64,000 bases of DNA from Mycolicibacterium sphagni (GCF_013337765.1 NZ_VBSB01000006.1:86610-150609), one strand, 5' to 3'; shown: positions 35,817 through 43,978, counted from the first letter of the stretch. Notes: generated by a model from the sequence alone, not told the origin. Numbers and translations are program-made.

Positions 35817-36308
35817 GTGACCGTCACCGACGAATACCTGGCCAACAGTGTCGAGTACGCCAAGACCTTCACCGGTCCGCTGCCGCTGCCGCCGAGCAAG
35901 CATGTCGCGGTGGTCGCGTGCATGGACGCGCGTTTGGACGTTTACCGGATTCTGGGCCTGCACGACGGTGAGGCCCATGTGATCCGGAATGCCGGCGGGG
36001 TGGTCACCGATGACGAGATCCGCTCGCTGGCGATCAGCCAGCGGCTGCTGGGCACCAAGGAGATCATCCTCATCCACCACACCGACTGCGGCATGTTGAC
36101 GTTCACCGACGACGTGTTCAAGCGCGACCTCCAGGACGAGACCGGTATCAAGCCGGAGTGGGCGGCGGAGTCGTTTACCGATCTGGAAGAGGATGTGCGC
36201 CAGTCGTTGCGACGCATCGAGCTCAGCCCGTTCGTTACCAAGCACGAGTCGCTGCGTGGGTTCGTCTTCGACGTCGCGACCGGCAAGCTCAACGAGGTCG
36301 TTCTCTGA
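35817..36308 (+). CDS. canA: Beta-carbonic anhydrase CanA (Rv1284 type)
   Basis: 163 aa, exactly the length of Rv1284. Interconverts CO2 and bicarbonate. The zinc ligands C35, H88 and C91 and the Asp/Arg dyad D37/R39 ([15 protein letters not shown]) are all at the Rv1284 positions. The GTG start at 35817 follows AGGAG. Cytosolic dimer or tetramer. In M. tuberculosis it is next to oppB on one side and cysD on the other; here the monooxygenase operon separates it from oppB and a MarR gene from cysD. Confidence 0.95.
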   Translation: MTVTDEYLANSVEYAKTFTGPLPLPPSKHVAVVACMDARLDVYRILGLHDGEAHVIRNAGGVVTDDEIRSLAISQRLLGTKEIILIHHTDCGMLTFTDDVFKRDLQDETGIKPEWAAESFTDLEEDVRQSLRRIELSPFVTKHESLRGFVFDVATGKLNEVVL

Positions 36309-36904
36309 AGCACGGCGAGGAACGTCACCCGAGCCTCGACTCCAAGATCGTCGGGGCGCTGGACCGCATCGGCGACGCGCTGCATGTGCTGGCCAGGCGC
36401 GCGGCTGAAGCCAACGACCTGTCGAGTACCCAGTTGCGGGTGCTCACCTGGTTGTATATGGGACCGCCGCCGGCTGCCCGCAGCACCACGCTGGCCCGCG
36501 AGCTCAACGTGTCCGATCCGACGGTCAGCGACGCCATCGGGACCTTGACCCGCAAGGGGTTGATCACCCGTCAGCGCGATCCGGCCGACGGGCGCAGTCA
36601 TCAGCTGATCCTGACCGCCGCCGGTCGCAAGGTGGCTGCTGGGGTGCATCGTTGGACCGCACCTGCCGAGATCGCCACCTCGAAGCTGGACAGGGTCGAC
36701 AGCGAGCAGCTGCTGGACAGCCTGATCACGGTGCTGGGGCAGCTGCACGAGTCGGGTCTGCTGCCGGTGAGCCGGGCTTGCAGCACGTGCGCCCACCTCG
36801 GGGTGGGGGAGGGACGGCGCGACTATCGCTGCCTGTTCTATGACACCCCGATGGCCGTTTCCGATCTGCGCGTGGACTGCGCCGACCACGTCGCCGTCGG
36901 CTAG
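36305..36904 (+). CDS. MarR-family regulator with a four-cysteine C-terminal element
   Basis: About 199 aa. A MarR winged helix is clear ([51 protein letters not shown]). The C-terminus adds CSTC (C159, C162), YRCLF (C176) and RVDCADH (C192), a set that could bind Zn or an Fe-S cluster. The start is uncertain: no ATG/GTG/TTG lies in frame near the conserved [17 protein letters not shown] at 36305 overlaps the canA stop (CTGA), as in a coupled start. GTG 36158, deep inside canA, and GTG 36386 are the alternatives. Likely regulates the canA-cys genes or the divergent monooxygenase. Confidence 0.78.
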   Translation: MKHGEERHPSLDSKIVGALDRIGDALHVLARRAAEANDLSSTQLRVLTWLYMGPPPAARSTTLARELNVSDPTVSDAIGTLTRKGLITRQRDPADGRSHQLILTAAGRKVAAGVHRWTAPAEIATSKLDRVDSEQLLDSLITVLGQLHESGLLPVSRACSTCAHLGVGEGRRDYRCLFYDTPMAVSDLRVDCADHVAVG

Positions 36905-36915
36905 GTATCGAGGCC

Positions 36916-36960
36916 GCGTCCAGATCGAGATCTCAGAGCTTGATGTTGCGACCTGGACGC
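36916..36960 (+). promoter_or_regulatory. Long hairpin upstream of the cysD promoter
   Basis: GCGTCCAG (36916-36923) and CTGGACGC (36953-36960) are perfectly complementary 8-bp arms enclosing 29 bases that include the palindrome GAGATCTC. It begins 12 bp after the MarR stop and ends 33 bp before the cysD -35 box, so it may end the upstream message or bind a regulator. No T-run follows. Confidence 0.4.
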
Positions 36961-36993
36961 AGACTTGGCGCACTTTGAGTCGCGCAGAACTCT

Positions 36994-37022
36994 TGACTTG
37001 ATTCGACGTGCTCGCTAGATTC
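36994..37022 (+). promoter_or_regulatory. Predicted SigA-type promoter of cysD
   Basis: TTGACT (36994-36999), a 17-base spacer and TAGATT (37017-37022). Both boxes are close to the housekeeping consensus and the spacing is ideal. Transcription would start near 37029, giving a 5' leader of about 45 bases before the cysD ATG at 37074, which is preceded by the ribosome site GAGGAAA. Confidence 0.65.
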
Positions 37023-37073
37023 CAGGCTAGCTTTGTAATTCTGGTCAATCCTACCAACTTTACGAGGAAACCC

Positions 37074-38003
37074 ATGGCAAGTCCGGTGGTCGAAAGCCCC
37101 ACGCCGGGGCAATACGAGCTGAGCCACCTACGGTCGCTCGAGGCCGAGGCAATCCACATCATTCGCGAGGTCGCCGCCGAGTTCGAACGGCCGGTGCTGT
37201 TGTTCTCCGGTGGTAAGGACTCGATCGTGATGCTGCACCTGGCGATCAAGGCCTTCGCCCCCGGGCGGCTGCCGTTCCCGGTGATGCACGTCGACACCGG
37301 CCACAACTTCGACGAGGTGATCTCCACCCGCGACGAACTGGTCGAGCGGTACGGGCTGCGACTGGTGGTCGCCAGTGTGGAAGAGGACATCGACGCCGGC
37401 CGGGTGGTGGACAACGGCCCGTCGCGCAACCCGCTGCAGACGGTGACGCTGCTGCGCGGGATTCGTGAGAACAAGTTCGACGCCGCCTTCGGTGGTGCTC
37501 GCCGCGACGAGGAGAAGGCGCGCGCCAAGGAGCGGGTGTTCAGCTTCCGCGACGAGTTCGGTCAATGGGACCCCAAGGCCCAGCGCCCGGAACTGTGGAA
37601 CATCTACAACGGACGTCATCGCAAGGGCGAGCACATCCGCGTCTTTCCGTTGTCGAACTGGACCGAATACGACATCTGGGCTTACATCGGCGCCGAAGAG
37701 ATCACCCTGCCGGCGATCTATTACGCGCACACCCGCCCGGTCTTCCAGCGGGACGGAATGCTGTTGGCCGTCCACGAATTCATGCAACCGGCTGCCGACG
37801 AGCCGGTGTTCGAGACCGCGGTGCGATTCCGCACCGTCGGCGACGTGACGTGCACCGGCTGCGTGGAGTCCACCGCCTCCACCGTCGAGCAGGTCATCGC
37901 CGAGACCGCGCTGTCGCGACTGACCGAACGCGGCGCCACTCGCGCCGACGACCGAATCTCTGAAGCCGGCATGGAAGACCGTAAGCGGGAAGGGTATTTC
38001 TGA
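37074..38003 (+). CDS. cysD: Sulphate adenylyltransferase subunit 2 (CysD)
   Basis: 309 aa. The ATP-pyrophosphatase P-loop LLFSGGKDSIVML (S45-S50) and the C-terminal KREGYF are the family marks. With CysN it makes adenosine 5'-phosphosulphate from sulphate and ATP, the first step of sulphate assimilation. The ATG at 37074, with GAGGAAA upstream, was chosen over an in-frame start at 37008 that lies before the predicted transcription start. Homologue of Rv1285. Followed by cysNC 34 bp later. Confidence 0.95.
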   Translation: MASPVVESPTPGQYELSHLRSLEAEAIHIIREVAAEFERPVLLFSGGKDSIVMLHLAIKAFAPGRLPFPVMHVDTGHNFDEVISTRDELVERYGLRLVVASVEEDIDAGRVVDNGPSRNPLQTVTLLRGIRENKFDAAFGGARRDEEKARAKERVFSFRDEFGQWDPKAQRPELWNIYNGRHRKGEHIRVFPLSNWTEYDIWAYIGAEEITLPAIYYAHTRPVFQRDGMLLAVHEFMQPAADEPVFETAVRFRTVGDVTCTGCVESTASTVEQVIAETALSRLTERGATRADDRISEAGMEDRKREGYF

Positions 38004-38038
38004 TGAGCGCTCGCGCGACGAAGAGAGTGAGAAGCTGA
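38003..38038 (+). other. Eleven-codon mini-ORF linking cysD to cysNC
   Basis: ATG at 38003 overlaps the cysD stop (TGATG), and its own stop at 38036-38038 overlaps the cysNC ATG (TGATG). It would encode MSARATKRVRS. This arrangement could pass ribosomes from cysD to cysNC by termination-reinitiation. It may equally be chance. Confidence 0.3.
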
Positions 38039-39888
38039 TGGCCACGCTTCTGCGCATTGCCACCGCGGGTTCGGTCGATGACGGCAAGTCGACCCTGATC
38101 GGCCGGCTGCTCTACGACTCCAAAGCGGTGATGGAAGATCAGCTGGCCGCCGTCGAGCGGACGTCCCGTGAACGCGGCAACGACTACACCGACCTCGCGC
38201 TGGTGACCGACGGGCTGCGTTCCGAGCGTGAACAGGGCATCACCATCGATGTCGCGTATCGCTACTTCGCCACGGCCAAGCGGAAATTCATCATTGCCGA
38301 CACCCCTGGCCACATCCAGTACACCCGCAACATGGTCACCGGGGCGTCGACCGCGCAACTGGTGATCGTGCTCGTCGACGCGCGCCACGGCCTGCTCGAG
38401 CAGTCCCGCAGGCACGCGTTCCTGGCTTCACTGCTGGGTGTGCAGCACATCGTGCTGGCCGTCAACAAGATGGACCTCATCGATTGGGACCGTGAGCGTT
38501 TCGAGTGGATCCGCGAGGAGTTCCACGCGTTCGCCGCCCGGCTGGACATCCATGACGTCACCACCATCCCGATGTCGGCGCTCAACGGCGACAACGTGGT
38601 GACCAAGTCGGACAAGGCGCCGTGGTACGACGGCCCGCCGCTGCTGAGCCACCTCGAGGACGTCTACATCGCCGGCGACCGCAACCTCGTCGACGTGCGC
38701 TTCCCGGTGCAGTACGTGATCCGGCCGCAGACCGTTGAGCATGCCGACCATCGCAGCTATGCCGGCACGGTCGCCAGCGGTGTGATGCGGCCCGGCGACG
38801 AGGTCGTCGTGCTGCCCAGCGGAAAGACCAGTCGTATCACCACGATCGACGGTCCCACCGGCCCGGTCTCCGAAGCGTTCCCACCGATGGCGGTGTCGAT
38901 CAGCCTCGCCGACGACATCGACATCTCGCGTGGTGACCTGTTGGCCCGGCCGCAGAACCAGCCAGTGCCGACGCAGGAATTCGATGCCATGGTGTGCTGG
39001 ATGGCCGATGACAACGCGCTGGAGCCCGGCCGCGACTACATCATCAAGCACACCACCCGCACCACGCGGGCTCGGGTGGGCGCTCTGGACTATCGCCTGG
39101 ATGTCAACACCCTGCACCGGGACAAGAGCGCAACGGCGTTGAAGCTCAACGAACTCGGCCGCGTCACGCTGCGCACCCAGGTGCCGCTGCTGCTCGACGA
39201 ATACTCCCGCAACGCGGCGACCGGATCCTTCATTCTGATCGATCCCGATACCAACGTGACCGTCGCCGCGGGCATGGTCCGAGATACGGCGCCGACCGCC
39301 GGCCGCACCGCGTCGCCGAACACGGTGCGCCATCAGTCGCTGGTGACCTCCGGTGACCGGCTGACCAAGGGGCGCACCCTGTGGTTCACCGGCCTGTCCG
39401 GCTCGGGCAAGTCGTCGGTGGCGGTGCTGGTGGAGCAGAAACTGCTTGAACATGGCTCTCCCGCCTACATTCTCGACGGTGACAACCTGCGCCACGGACT
39501 CAACGCCGACCTCGGGTTCTCGATGGCCGATCGCGCCGAGAACCTGCGCCGGCTGGCCCACATCGCCACGCTGATGGCCGATGCCGGTCTGACGGTCCTG
39601 GTGCCGGTGATCAGTCCGCTCGAGGAACATCGGGACCTCGCCCGCAAGGTGCACGCAGACCAGGATGTGGAGTTCTTCGAGATCTTCGTCGACACCCCAC
39701 TGGAAGACTGCGAGCGCCGCGACCCGAAGGGGCTCTACGCCAAGGCCCGTGCGGGGGAGATCACCCACTTCACCGGCGTCGACAGCCCCTACCAACGGCC
39801 GAAGAACCCCGACCTGCGGCTCACCCCGAAGTTCAGCTGCGACGAGCTGGCCCAGCAGGTCGTGGATCTGTTGGAGGGCGAGCGGTGA
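38038..39888 (+). CDS. cysN: Bifunctional sulphate adenylyltransferase GTPase/APS kinase (CysNC)
   Basis: 616 aa fusion. Residues 1-430: EF-Tu-like GTPase with GSVDDGKST (P-loop), DTPGH and NKMD, plus beta-barrel domains; it drives APS synthesis by CysD. Residues 440-616: APS kinase with P-loop GLSGSGKSS at 452-460 and the block DGDNLRHGLNADLGFS; it phosphorylates APS to PAPS. PAPS feeds sulphation of glycolipids and, with APS, cysteine synthesis. Same architecture as Rv1286 (CysN/CysC). Overlaps cysQ by 4 bp (GTGA). Confidence 0.96.
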   Translation: MATLLRIATAGSVDDGKSTLIGRLLYDSKAVMEDQLAAVERTSRERGNDYTDLALVTDGLRSEREQGITIDVAYRYFATAKRKFIIADTPGHIQYTRNMVTGASTAQLVIVLVDARHGLLEQSRRHAFLASLLGVQHIVLAVNKMDLIDWDRERFEWIREEFHAFAARLDIHDVTTIPMSALNGDNVVTKSDKAPWYDGPPLLSHLEDVYIAGDRNLVDVRFPVQYVIRPQTVEHADHRSYAGTVASGVMRPGDEVVVLPSGKTSRITTIDGPTGPVSEAFPPMAVSISLADDIDISRGDLLARPQNQPVPTQEFDAMVCWMADDNALEPGRDYIIKHTTRTTRARVGALDYRLDVNTLHRDKSATALKLNELGRVTLRTQVPLLLDEYSRNAATGSFILIDPDTNVTVAAGMVRDTAPTAGRTASPNTVRHQSLVTSGDRLTKGRTLWFTGLSGSGKSSVAVLVEQKLLEHGSPAYILDGDNLRHGLNADLGFSMADRAENLRRLAHIATLMADAGLTVLVPVISPLEEHRDLARKVHADQDVEFFEIFVDTPLEDCERRDPKGLYAKARAGEITHFTGVDSPYQRPKNPDLRLTPKFSCDELAQQVVDLLEGER

Positions 39889-40613
39889 GCGACCACGAAC
39901 TGGCCGCCACGCTGGCAACTCAAGCGGGCAAGCTGCTGCTCGACGTCCGCGTCGAGCTGGCCGACGCCTCGGGTGCGGAGCGAAAAGCCGCGGGCGACAA
40001 GCGCTCTCACGACTTTCTGATGGATGCGTTGGCCCAGGCCCGGCCCGATGACGCCGTGCTCTCCGAGGAGGGCGCCGACGATCCGATCCGGCTGAGCAGC
40101 AGGCGGGTGTGGATCGTCGACCCGCTCGACGGCACCCGCGAGTTCTCCGAACTCGATCGCGAAGACTGGGCCGTGCACGTGGCGTTGTGGGAGGACGGCG
40201 AACTGATCGCCGGCGCGGTCGCGCTGCCGGCCCAGAACCTCACCCTGGCCACTCCGTCGGTGCCGGCACCGCCTCCCGCACCGACTGTTCCGCGGATCGT
40301 GGTATCCCGGACGCGGCCCCCCGAGGTCGCATTGCAGGTGCGCGACGCCCTGGGCGGAGTGCTCGTCGAAATGGGCTCTGCCGGAGCGAAAGTCGCGTCT
40401 GTGGTGCAGGGCCTCGCGGATGTCTATGTGCATGCCGGCGGCCAGTACGAGTGGGATTCGGCCGCCCCGGTGGCCGTCGCCCGAGCCGCTGGGCTGCACA
40501 CCTCGCGCATCGACGGATCGCCGCTTCAGTACAACCGGCCCGACCCGAAGCTTCCCGACGTCGTGGTGTGCCGTCCCGAATACGCCGAGGCGGTGCTGGC
40601 CGTAACCAGCTGA
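39885..40613 (+). CDS. cysQ: 3'(2'),5'-bisphosphate nucleotidase CysQ
   Basis: 242 aa of the lithium-sensitive phosphatase family. Metal site WIVDPLDGTREF and upstream LSEEGADD, plus C-terminal GGQYEWDSAAPVAVARAAG. Removes the 3' phosphate of PAP, the by-product of sulphation, and can also hydrolyse PAPS, so it tunes flux in the pathway. The GTG start overlaps the cysNC stop, so it is translationally coupled. In M. tuberculosis cysQ is elsewhere (Rv2131c); here it is the third gene of the operon. Confidence 0.9.
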   Translation: MSDHELAATLATQAGKLLLDVRVELADASGAERKAAGDKRSHDFLMDALAQARPDDAVLSEEGADDPIRLSSRRVWIVDPLDGTREFSELDREDWAVHVALWEDGELIAGAVALPAQNLTLATPSVPAPPPAPTVPRIVVSRTRPPEVALQVRDALGGVLVEMGSAGAKVASVVQGLADVYVHAGGQYEWDSAAPVAVARAAGLHTSRIDGSPLQYNRPDPKLPDVVVCRPEYAEAVLAVTS

Positions 40614-40659
40614 CGGCTAGCTGTTGATCCCCCTGGTGGGCCCCGATATCGTCGGCGCC

Positions 40660-41211
40660 ATGCAGACACCATTCAGGCGGATCGTCACCGGCCACGACGA
40701 CGAGGGCAAGGCGATCATCCTCTCCGATGCGCCGCCCCCGCGAACGGTGCAGATCGGCGGTGAGCATGGCGCGACGTTCTATGAGGTCTGGAACACCCGC
40801 GAGACGCCTGCGCTGATCGACCGCCGGTCGGGCGAACCCGAGGAGAGTGGTCTGACACTGGCTCCGCCTAAGGGCGGCACCAGGATTCGGGTCATCGACT
40901 TCCCGCCCGAGGGTGACGACGTCCGTCAGCTCAGCGAGGCCGAGGCGCGTGCACGCTTCAGCGAGATCGGCGGTGCCGACGCGTCGACATCGGGCGGGCC
41001 GCACCCCTTGATGCATCGCACCGAAACCGTCGACTACGGAATCGTTCTCGAAGGTGAGCTCACGCTGATCGTCGATGACGAGGAGGCGACGGTTGGAGCC
41101 GGCGACATCGTGATCCAGCGGGGGACCAACCACGCCTGGGCCAACCGGTCGGGAGCCCCGTGCCGCATCGCGTTCATCCTGATCGACGGTGAGTTCACCA
41201 ACGGCCTGTAG
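40660..41211 (+). CDS. Cupin-domain protein
   Basis: 183 aa. A single cupin at the C-terminus (HRTETVDYGIVLEGELTLIVDD; GAGDIVIQRGTNHAWANRSG) supplies likely metal ligands H119-type, E and the later His. The N-terminal 90 residues are less conserved and may form a lid. No signal peptide. Similar proteins are annotated only as cupins, and the substrate is unknown. Lies 46 bp after cysQ and 33 bp before the carboxymuconolactone decarboxylase-like gene, so it may share their transcript. Confidence 0.8.
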   Translation: MQTPFRRIVTGHDDEGKAIILSDAPPPRTVQIGGEHGATFYEVWNTRETPALIDRRSGEPEESGLTLAPPKGGTRIRVIDFPPEGDDVRQLSEAEARARFSEIGGADASTSGGPHPLMHRTETVDYGIVLEGELTLIVDDEEATVGAGDIVIQRGTNHAWANRSGAPCRIAFILIDGEFTNGL

Positions 41212-41244
41212 CCACTGCTGTGCCCAACGAAATGGAGTCTCGCC

Positions 41245-41814
41245 GTGCGTCTTCCCCCGCTACTGCCGGAAAACCTTGATCCCGAACTTCGCGCGGTGCA
41301 CGACACGATCGCTGGCCTGGTCGCGGGCAGCATGCCCAAGGTGGTCTCGGTCGACGGGCGCGGTGCGCTCGTAGGCCCGTATCCGGCGATGCTGCACTTC
41401 CCGACCTTCGGTGTTCCGGCGCTGAGGTTCCTGGCCGCCGTCAGCTCCGAGGCGCAACTGCCGAAGACGGTGCGTGAGACCGCGATACTCACCGTCGGGG
41501 CGGTGTTCAACGCGCAGTACGAGTTGTACGCCCACGAGGTCATGGGCGATGTCGCCGGGCTGTCGTCCGCACAGATCGCCACATTGGCCTCCGGTGGGCG
41601 CCCCGCAGACCTGGGCGACGAGGATTCGATCGCGCACGATGTGGCACGGGCATTGGCGACCGGTCACATCCTGCCCGCGTCGACGTACCAGCGCGCCGTC
41701 GCGGCGTTCGGTACTGACGGAGTCGGCGAGCTGGTCTTCCTGATCGGTGGCTACTGCATGATCGCGATGGTCTTGAATTGTTTTGACGTTCCGGTACCAC
41801 AAGGGGAGAGCTGA
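41245..41814 (+). CDS. Carboxymuconolactone decarboxylase/AhpD-like protein
   Basis: 189 aa, GTG start. The helical CMD fold is suggested by LPKTVRETAILTVGAVFNAQYELYAHEVMG, where the active-site CxxC of AhpD-type members is absent (NAQYELYAHE retains only the His). So a redox role through cysteines is unlikely and a lactone decarboxylase or a related hydrolytic role is possible. Followed 5 bp later by the isochorismatase-family gene, forming a tight pair. Confidence 0.8.
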   Translation: MRLPPLLPENLDPELRAVHDTIAGLVAGSMPKVVSVDGRGALVGPYPAMLHFPTFGVPALRFLAAVSSEAQLPKTVRETAILTVGAVFNAQYELYAHEVMGDVAGLSSAQIATLASGGRPADLGDEDSIAHDVARALATGHILPASTYQRAVAAFGTDGVGELVFLIGGYCMIAMVLNCFDVPVPQGES

Positions 41815-41819
41815 ACACG

Positions 41820-42419
41820 ATGACCGAACTCACCACTCTGCGCGCACTGGCGGGCCTTCCCCTGCAGCCGCCGAGCCTGGCCGCCTCGACCCTGGTCCTG
41901 ATCGACTGTCAGAACACCTACACGCGCGGCGTGATGGAGCTCGAGGGCGTGCAGTCCGCGCTGGACGAGGCCGCCGCGCTGTTGGACCGGGCCCGGTCGG
42001 CCGGCATCCCCGTGATCCATATCCAGCACGACGACGGCCCCGGCTCGCTGTACGACATCACTGGTGAGAGCGGGGCCATCGTGCCCAGGGTCGCGCCAAG
42101 GGATGGTGAGCCGGTGGTGGTGAAGAACTACCCGAACTCGTTCGTGGAGACGGCGTTGGACGACCAGCTCAAATCGGTGGGCGCCGCGAACCTGATCATC
42201 GCCGGCTTCATGACGCACATGTGCGTGAACTCGACGGCCAGGGGAGCGTTCAATCTCGGATACGCGCCGACGGTGGTTGCCGGGGCGACCGCAACGCGTT
42301 CGCTGCCAGGCGTCGACGGCAGCGACGTCCCCGCGGCAACGCTGCAGGTGGCGAGCCTCGCGGCGCTGACCGATCTGTTCGCCGTCGTGGTCCCGGATTC
42401 GGCCTCGCTCCCAGACTGA
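41820..42419 (+). CDS. Isochorismatase-family cysteine hydrolase
   Basis: 199 aa. The catalytic triad is visible: D29 (VLIDCQNTY), K102 (VVVKNYPNSF) and C135 (MTHMCVNSTARGAF). Members hydrolyse amides such as nicotinamide, ureidoacrylate or N-carbamoyl compounds; the presence of Cys and Lys points to a cysteine amidohydrolase rather than a true isochorismatase. Cytosolic. Last gene of the short 40.6-42.4 kb run of metabolic genes. Confidence 0.87.
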   Translation: MTELTTLRALAGLPLQPPSLAASTLVLIDCQNTYTRGVMELEGVQSALDEAAALLDRARSAGIPVIHIQHDDGPGSLYDITGESGAIVPRVAPRDGEPVVVKNYPNSFVETALDDQLKSVGAANLIIAGFMTHMCVNSTARGAFNLGYAPTVVAGATATRSLPGVDGSDVPAATLQVASLAALTDLFAVVVPDSASLPD

Positions 42420-42738
42420 TCGCCCACTTTGGGCGAAAACTGAGAAAAGTCCGCTCGAAACCTGAGAAGAGCAGACCCCGGAAGCGCGCGGCGACGCGCC
42501 GAAACTGCCGGAAGTGTTGTCGATGGCCAAGACTTCATAATTTGCCAACAGAGGCTTCTGTGGGCAGTTTTCCCATGTGAGGATGGATATCCGAGTTCAT
42601 CGACTGTTCACCTGGGAGAATTTTGACCGGGTGGAAAATAGGAATTTCGGACAAAAACGTCAATATTCGTTTTTTCTCAGGTTCGTCTCAGGTATCTTCA
42701 GCTTTGTCAGTGTTGACCCCAGCCCGGGAGGGATTGAA
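42420..42738. other. 319-bp regulatory region upstream of the exported protein gene
   Basis: No gene. AT-rich relative to surroundings. It holds two direct repeats related to CGAAAnCTGAGAAnAG (42434-42449 and 42456-42471, 22-bp period), then two TCTCAGGT repeats (42675-42693), whose core is the reverse complement of CTGAGA, and then a TATCTT -10-like box (42693-42698). Four copies of one motif in two orientations in a single leader suggest a multi-site regulator. Confidence 0.6.
42675..42693 (+). promoter_or_regulatory. MprA-box-like motif 1: TCTCAGGT-TCG-TCTCAGGT
   Basis: Two identical 8-bp repeats (42675-42682 and 42686-42693) separated by 3 bp make a 19-bp element. This is the layout described for the binding site of the mycobacterial envelope-stress regulator MprA. 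A -10-like TATCTT overlaps its end, so the box would cover the -35 region, as expected for an activator. It lies 46 bp upstream of the exported protein ATG. Confidence 0.6.
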
Positions 42739-43854
42739 ATGCAAATCTCCATACGCTCACAGCTCATTGCGGGAACCGCCGCGGTCGTCGGCGCCAGTGC
42801 CATTGCAATGACACCAGTAACGCAGGCCAATCTCGCCTTGCCAGACCTCCAGTTGCCGTCCGCCGCTCAGGTCTCCTTGGCGGGCTTCGACAGCCCGTTG
42901 TCCGAACTCATCGCGAGCCTCGGGTTGGCAAACACGTTGCTGTTCGATGCCACCGGCCCTGTGCTACAGCCACCGCCGTGGAGCGCGTTGTCGGCACTCG
43001 GCCTCGTTCCGCAGATCATCACGGACGGCATGCCGGTCCTCAGCCAGCTTGGCCTCAACGGATCCGACTACCTTTTCCAAACGGGCAAGGGGCTGGGCAC
43101 GAGCGCTCTTCTGCTCAGTGAAGGCTTCTGGAACGCCGCCGGGGACTTGCTGTCCTTGGACATTCCCGGCGCAATCAACACGCTGGTAACCGCGTTCACG
43201 GCCGCCGGCCAGGAAGCTCTCGCCACCGGGCAGTACGTGTTTACGGGCGTGGTGACCAGGGGTGCGGCTGTGGCCACCGCGATCGCGACTTTGGCGCCTC
43301 AGATCCTCACGGCCATGGTCAATCAAGGCCTGGTAGTGGTGGGTAGCGTGGTCAAGGTTGCCCAGGACGCCATCGCCGCGCTCAGCTCGGCGAATCCGTT
43401 TGAGAACACCTGGAACGCCGTTGTTGACGGCCTGTTCGGGCCAACTGGTATTCCTGGTGCGCTCACCGCCATCACTATCGGCCCGGGCGTGGTTGCGCCC
43501 GCTCCGATCTCGGCGTACGTCCCAAGCGTGCGGACGGTGATCTCCACCGTGGTCAAGGACGTCCAAACTGCTCTCGCCACCTCGAACCCGGCACCGCCGC
43601 CAGCCGCAGCCCAGGCGGCCGCGCCGTCGGCATCGTCGCTTCGCGTCGCGGCGGTGCAGGAACCGTCGGCCGCTGACGAGGGCGGCGCCGGCGCCAGCAA
43701 CGGAAACTCTGGCGGTGGCAACGGCGCCTCCGCCAGTGAGAACTCGGGTGGCACTCACTCCAAGAGTGATTCGACCAAGTCCGGCGCGAAGCACGGTGTC
43801 GCCGGTTCCAAGCGGGCAGCTGCCAAGGCTTCGGCCAGCAAGTCCGCCGACTAA
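42739..43854 (+). CDS. Exported protein with helical core and basic low-complexity tail
   Basis: 371 aa. The ATG at 42739 is preceded by GGGAGGGATT, a strong ribosome site. Signal peptide (SQLIAGTAAVVGASAIAMTPVTQA) to about residue 30. Residues 35-270 are amphipathic and Ala/Leu/Val-rich, reminiscent of PE/PPE-like or other mycobacterial helical surface proteins but without PE or PPE signatures. From about 280 the chain becomes Pro/Ala, then Gly/Asn/Ser, and ends in a Lys/Ala/Ser-rich basic tail (KRAAAKASASKSAD). Such tails could bind acidic wall polymers. Monocistronic: own MprA-like box and a strong terminator. Function unknown. Confidence 0.78.
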   Translation: MQISIRSQLIAGTAAVVGASAIAMTPVTQANLALPDLQLPSAAQVSLAGFDSPLSELIASLGLANTLLFDATGPVLQPPPWSALSALGLVPQIITDGMPVLSQLGLNGSDYLFQTGKGLGTSALLLSEGFWNAAGDLLSLDIPGAINTLVTAFTAAGQEALATGQYVFTGVVTRGAAVATAIATLAPQILTAMVNQGLVVVGSVVKVAQDAIAALSSANPFENTWNAVVDGLFGPTGIPGALTAITIGPGVVAPAPISAYVPSVRTVISTVVKDVQTALATSNPAPPPAAAQAAAPSASSLRVAAVQEPSAADEGGAGASNGNSGGGNGASASENSGGTHSKSDSTKSGAKHGVAGSKRAAAKASASKSAD

Positions 43855-43868
43855 TCCGCTGCTCTGAA

Positions 43869-43911
43869 CAAGGTGCCCCTTCTTTGCGAAAAGAAGGGGC
43901 ACCTTGCTTTT
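43869..43911 (+). terminator. Strong intrinsic terminator, 17-bp perfect stem with GCGA loop
   Basis: Left arm 43869-43885 (CAAGGTGCCCCTTCTTT) and right arm 43890-43906 pair perfectly around GCGA, a GNRA-type tetraloop, followed by CTTTT. The stem starts 15 bp after the exported protein stop. Canonical hairpins of this quality are uncommon in mycobacteria. The arm is symmetric enough to work on both strands (A-rich before the left arm is short), but orientation favours the plus strand. Confidence 0.85.
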
Positions 43912-43959
43912 CGTTTGCGTCAAATTAAACAAATTAAATTCCCGAAATTTGGCCTCCTC

Positions 43960-43978
43960 TCTTAGCTTCTTCTCAGGT
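43960..43978 (+). promoter_or_regulatory. MprA-box-like motif 2: TCTTAGCT-TCT-TCTCAGGT
   Basis: The second repeat (43971-43978) is identical to both repeats of motif 1, and the first (43960-43967) differs at two positions. The spacer is again 3 bp, and a -10-like TATTCT (43978-43983) again overlaps the end. It sits 48 bp before the start of the second exported protein, the same distance as in motif 1. The two genes are therefore probably co-regulated. Confidence 0.58.
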
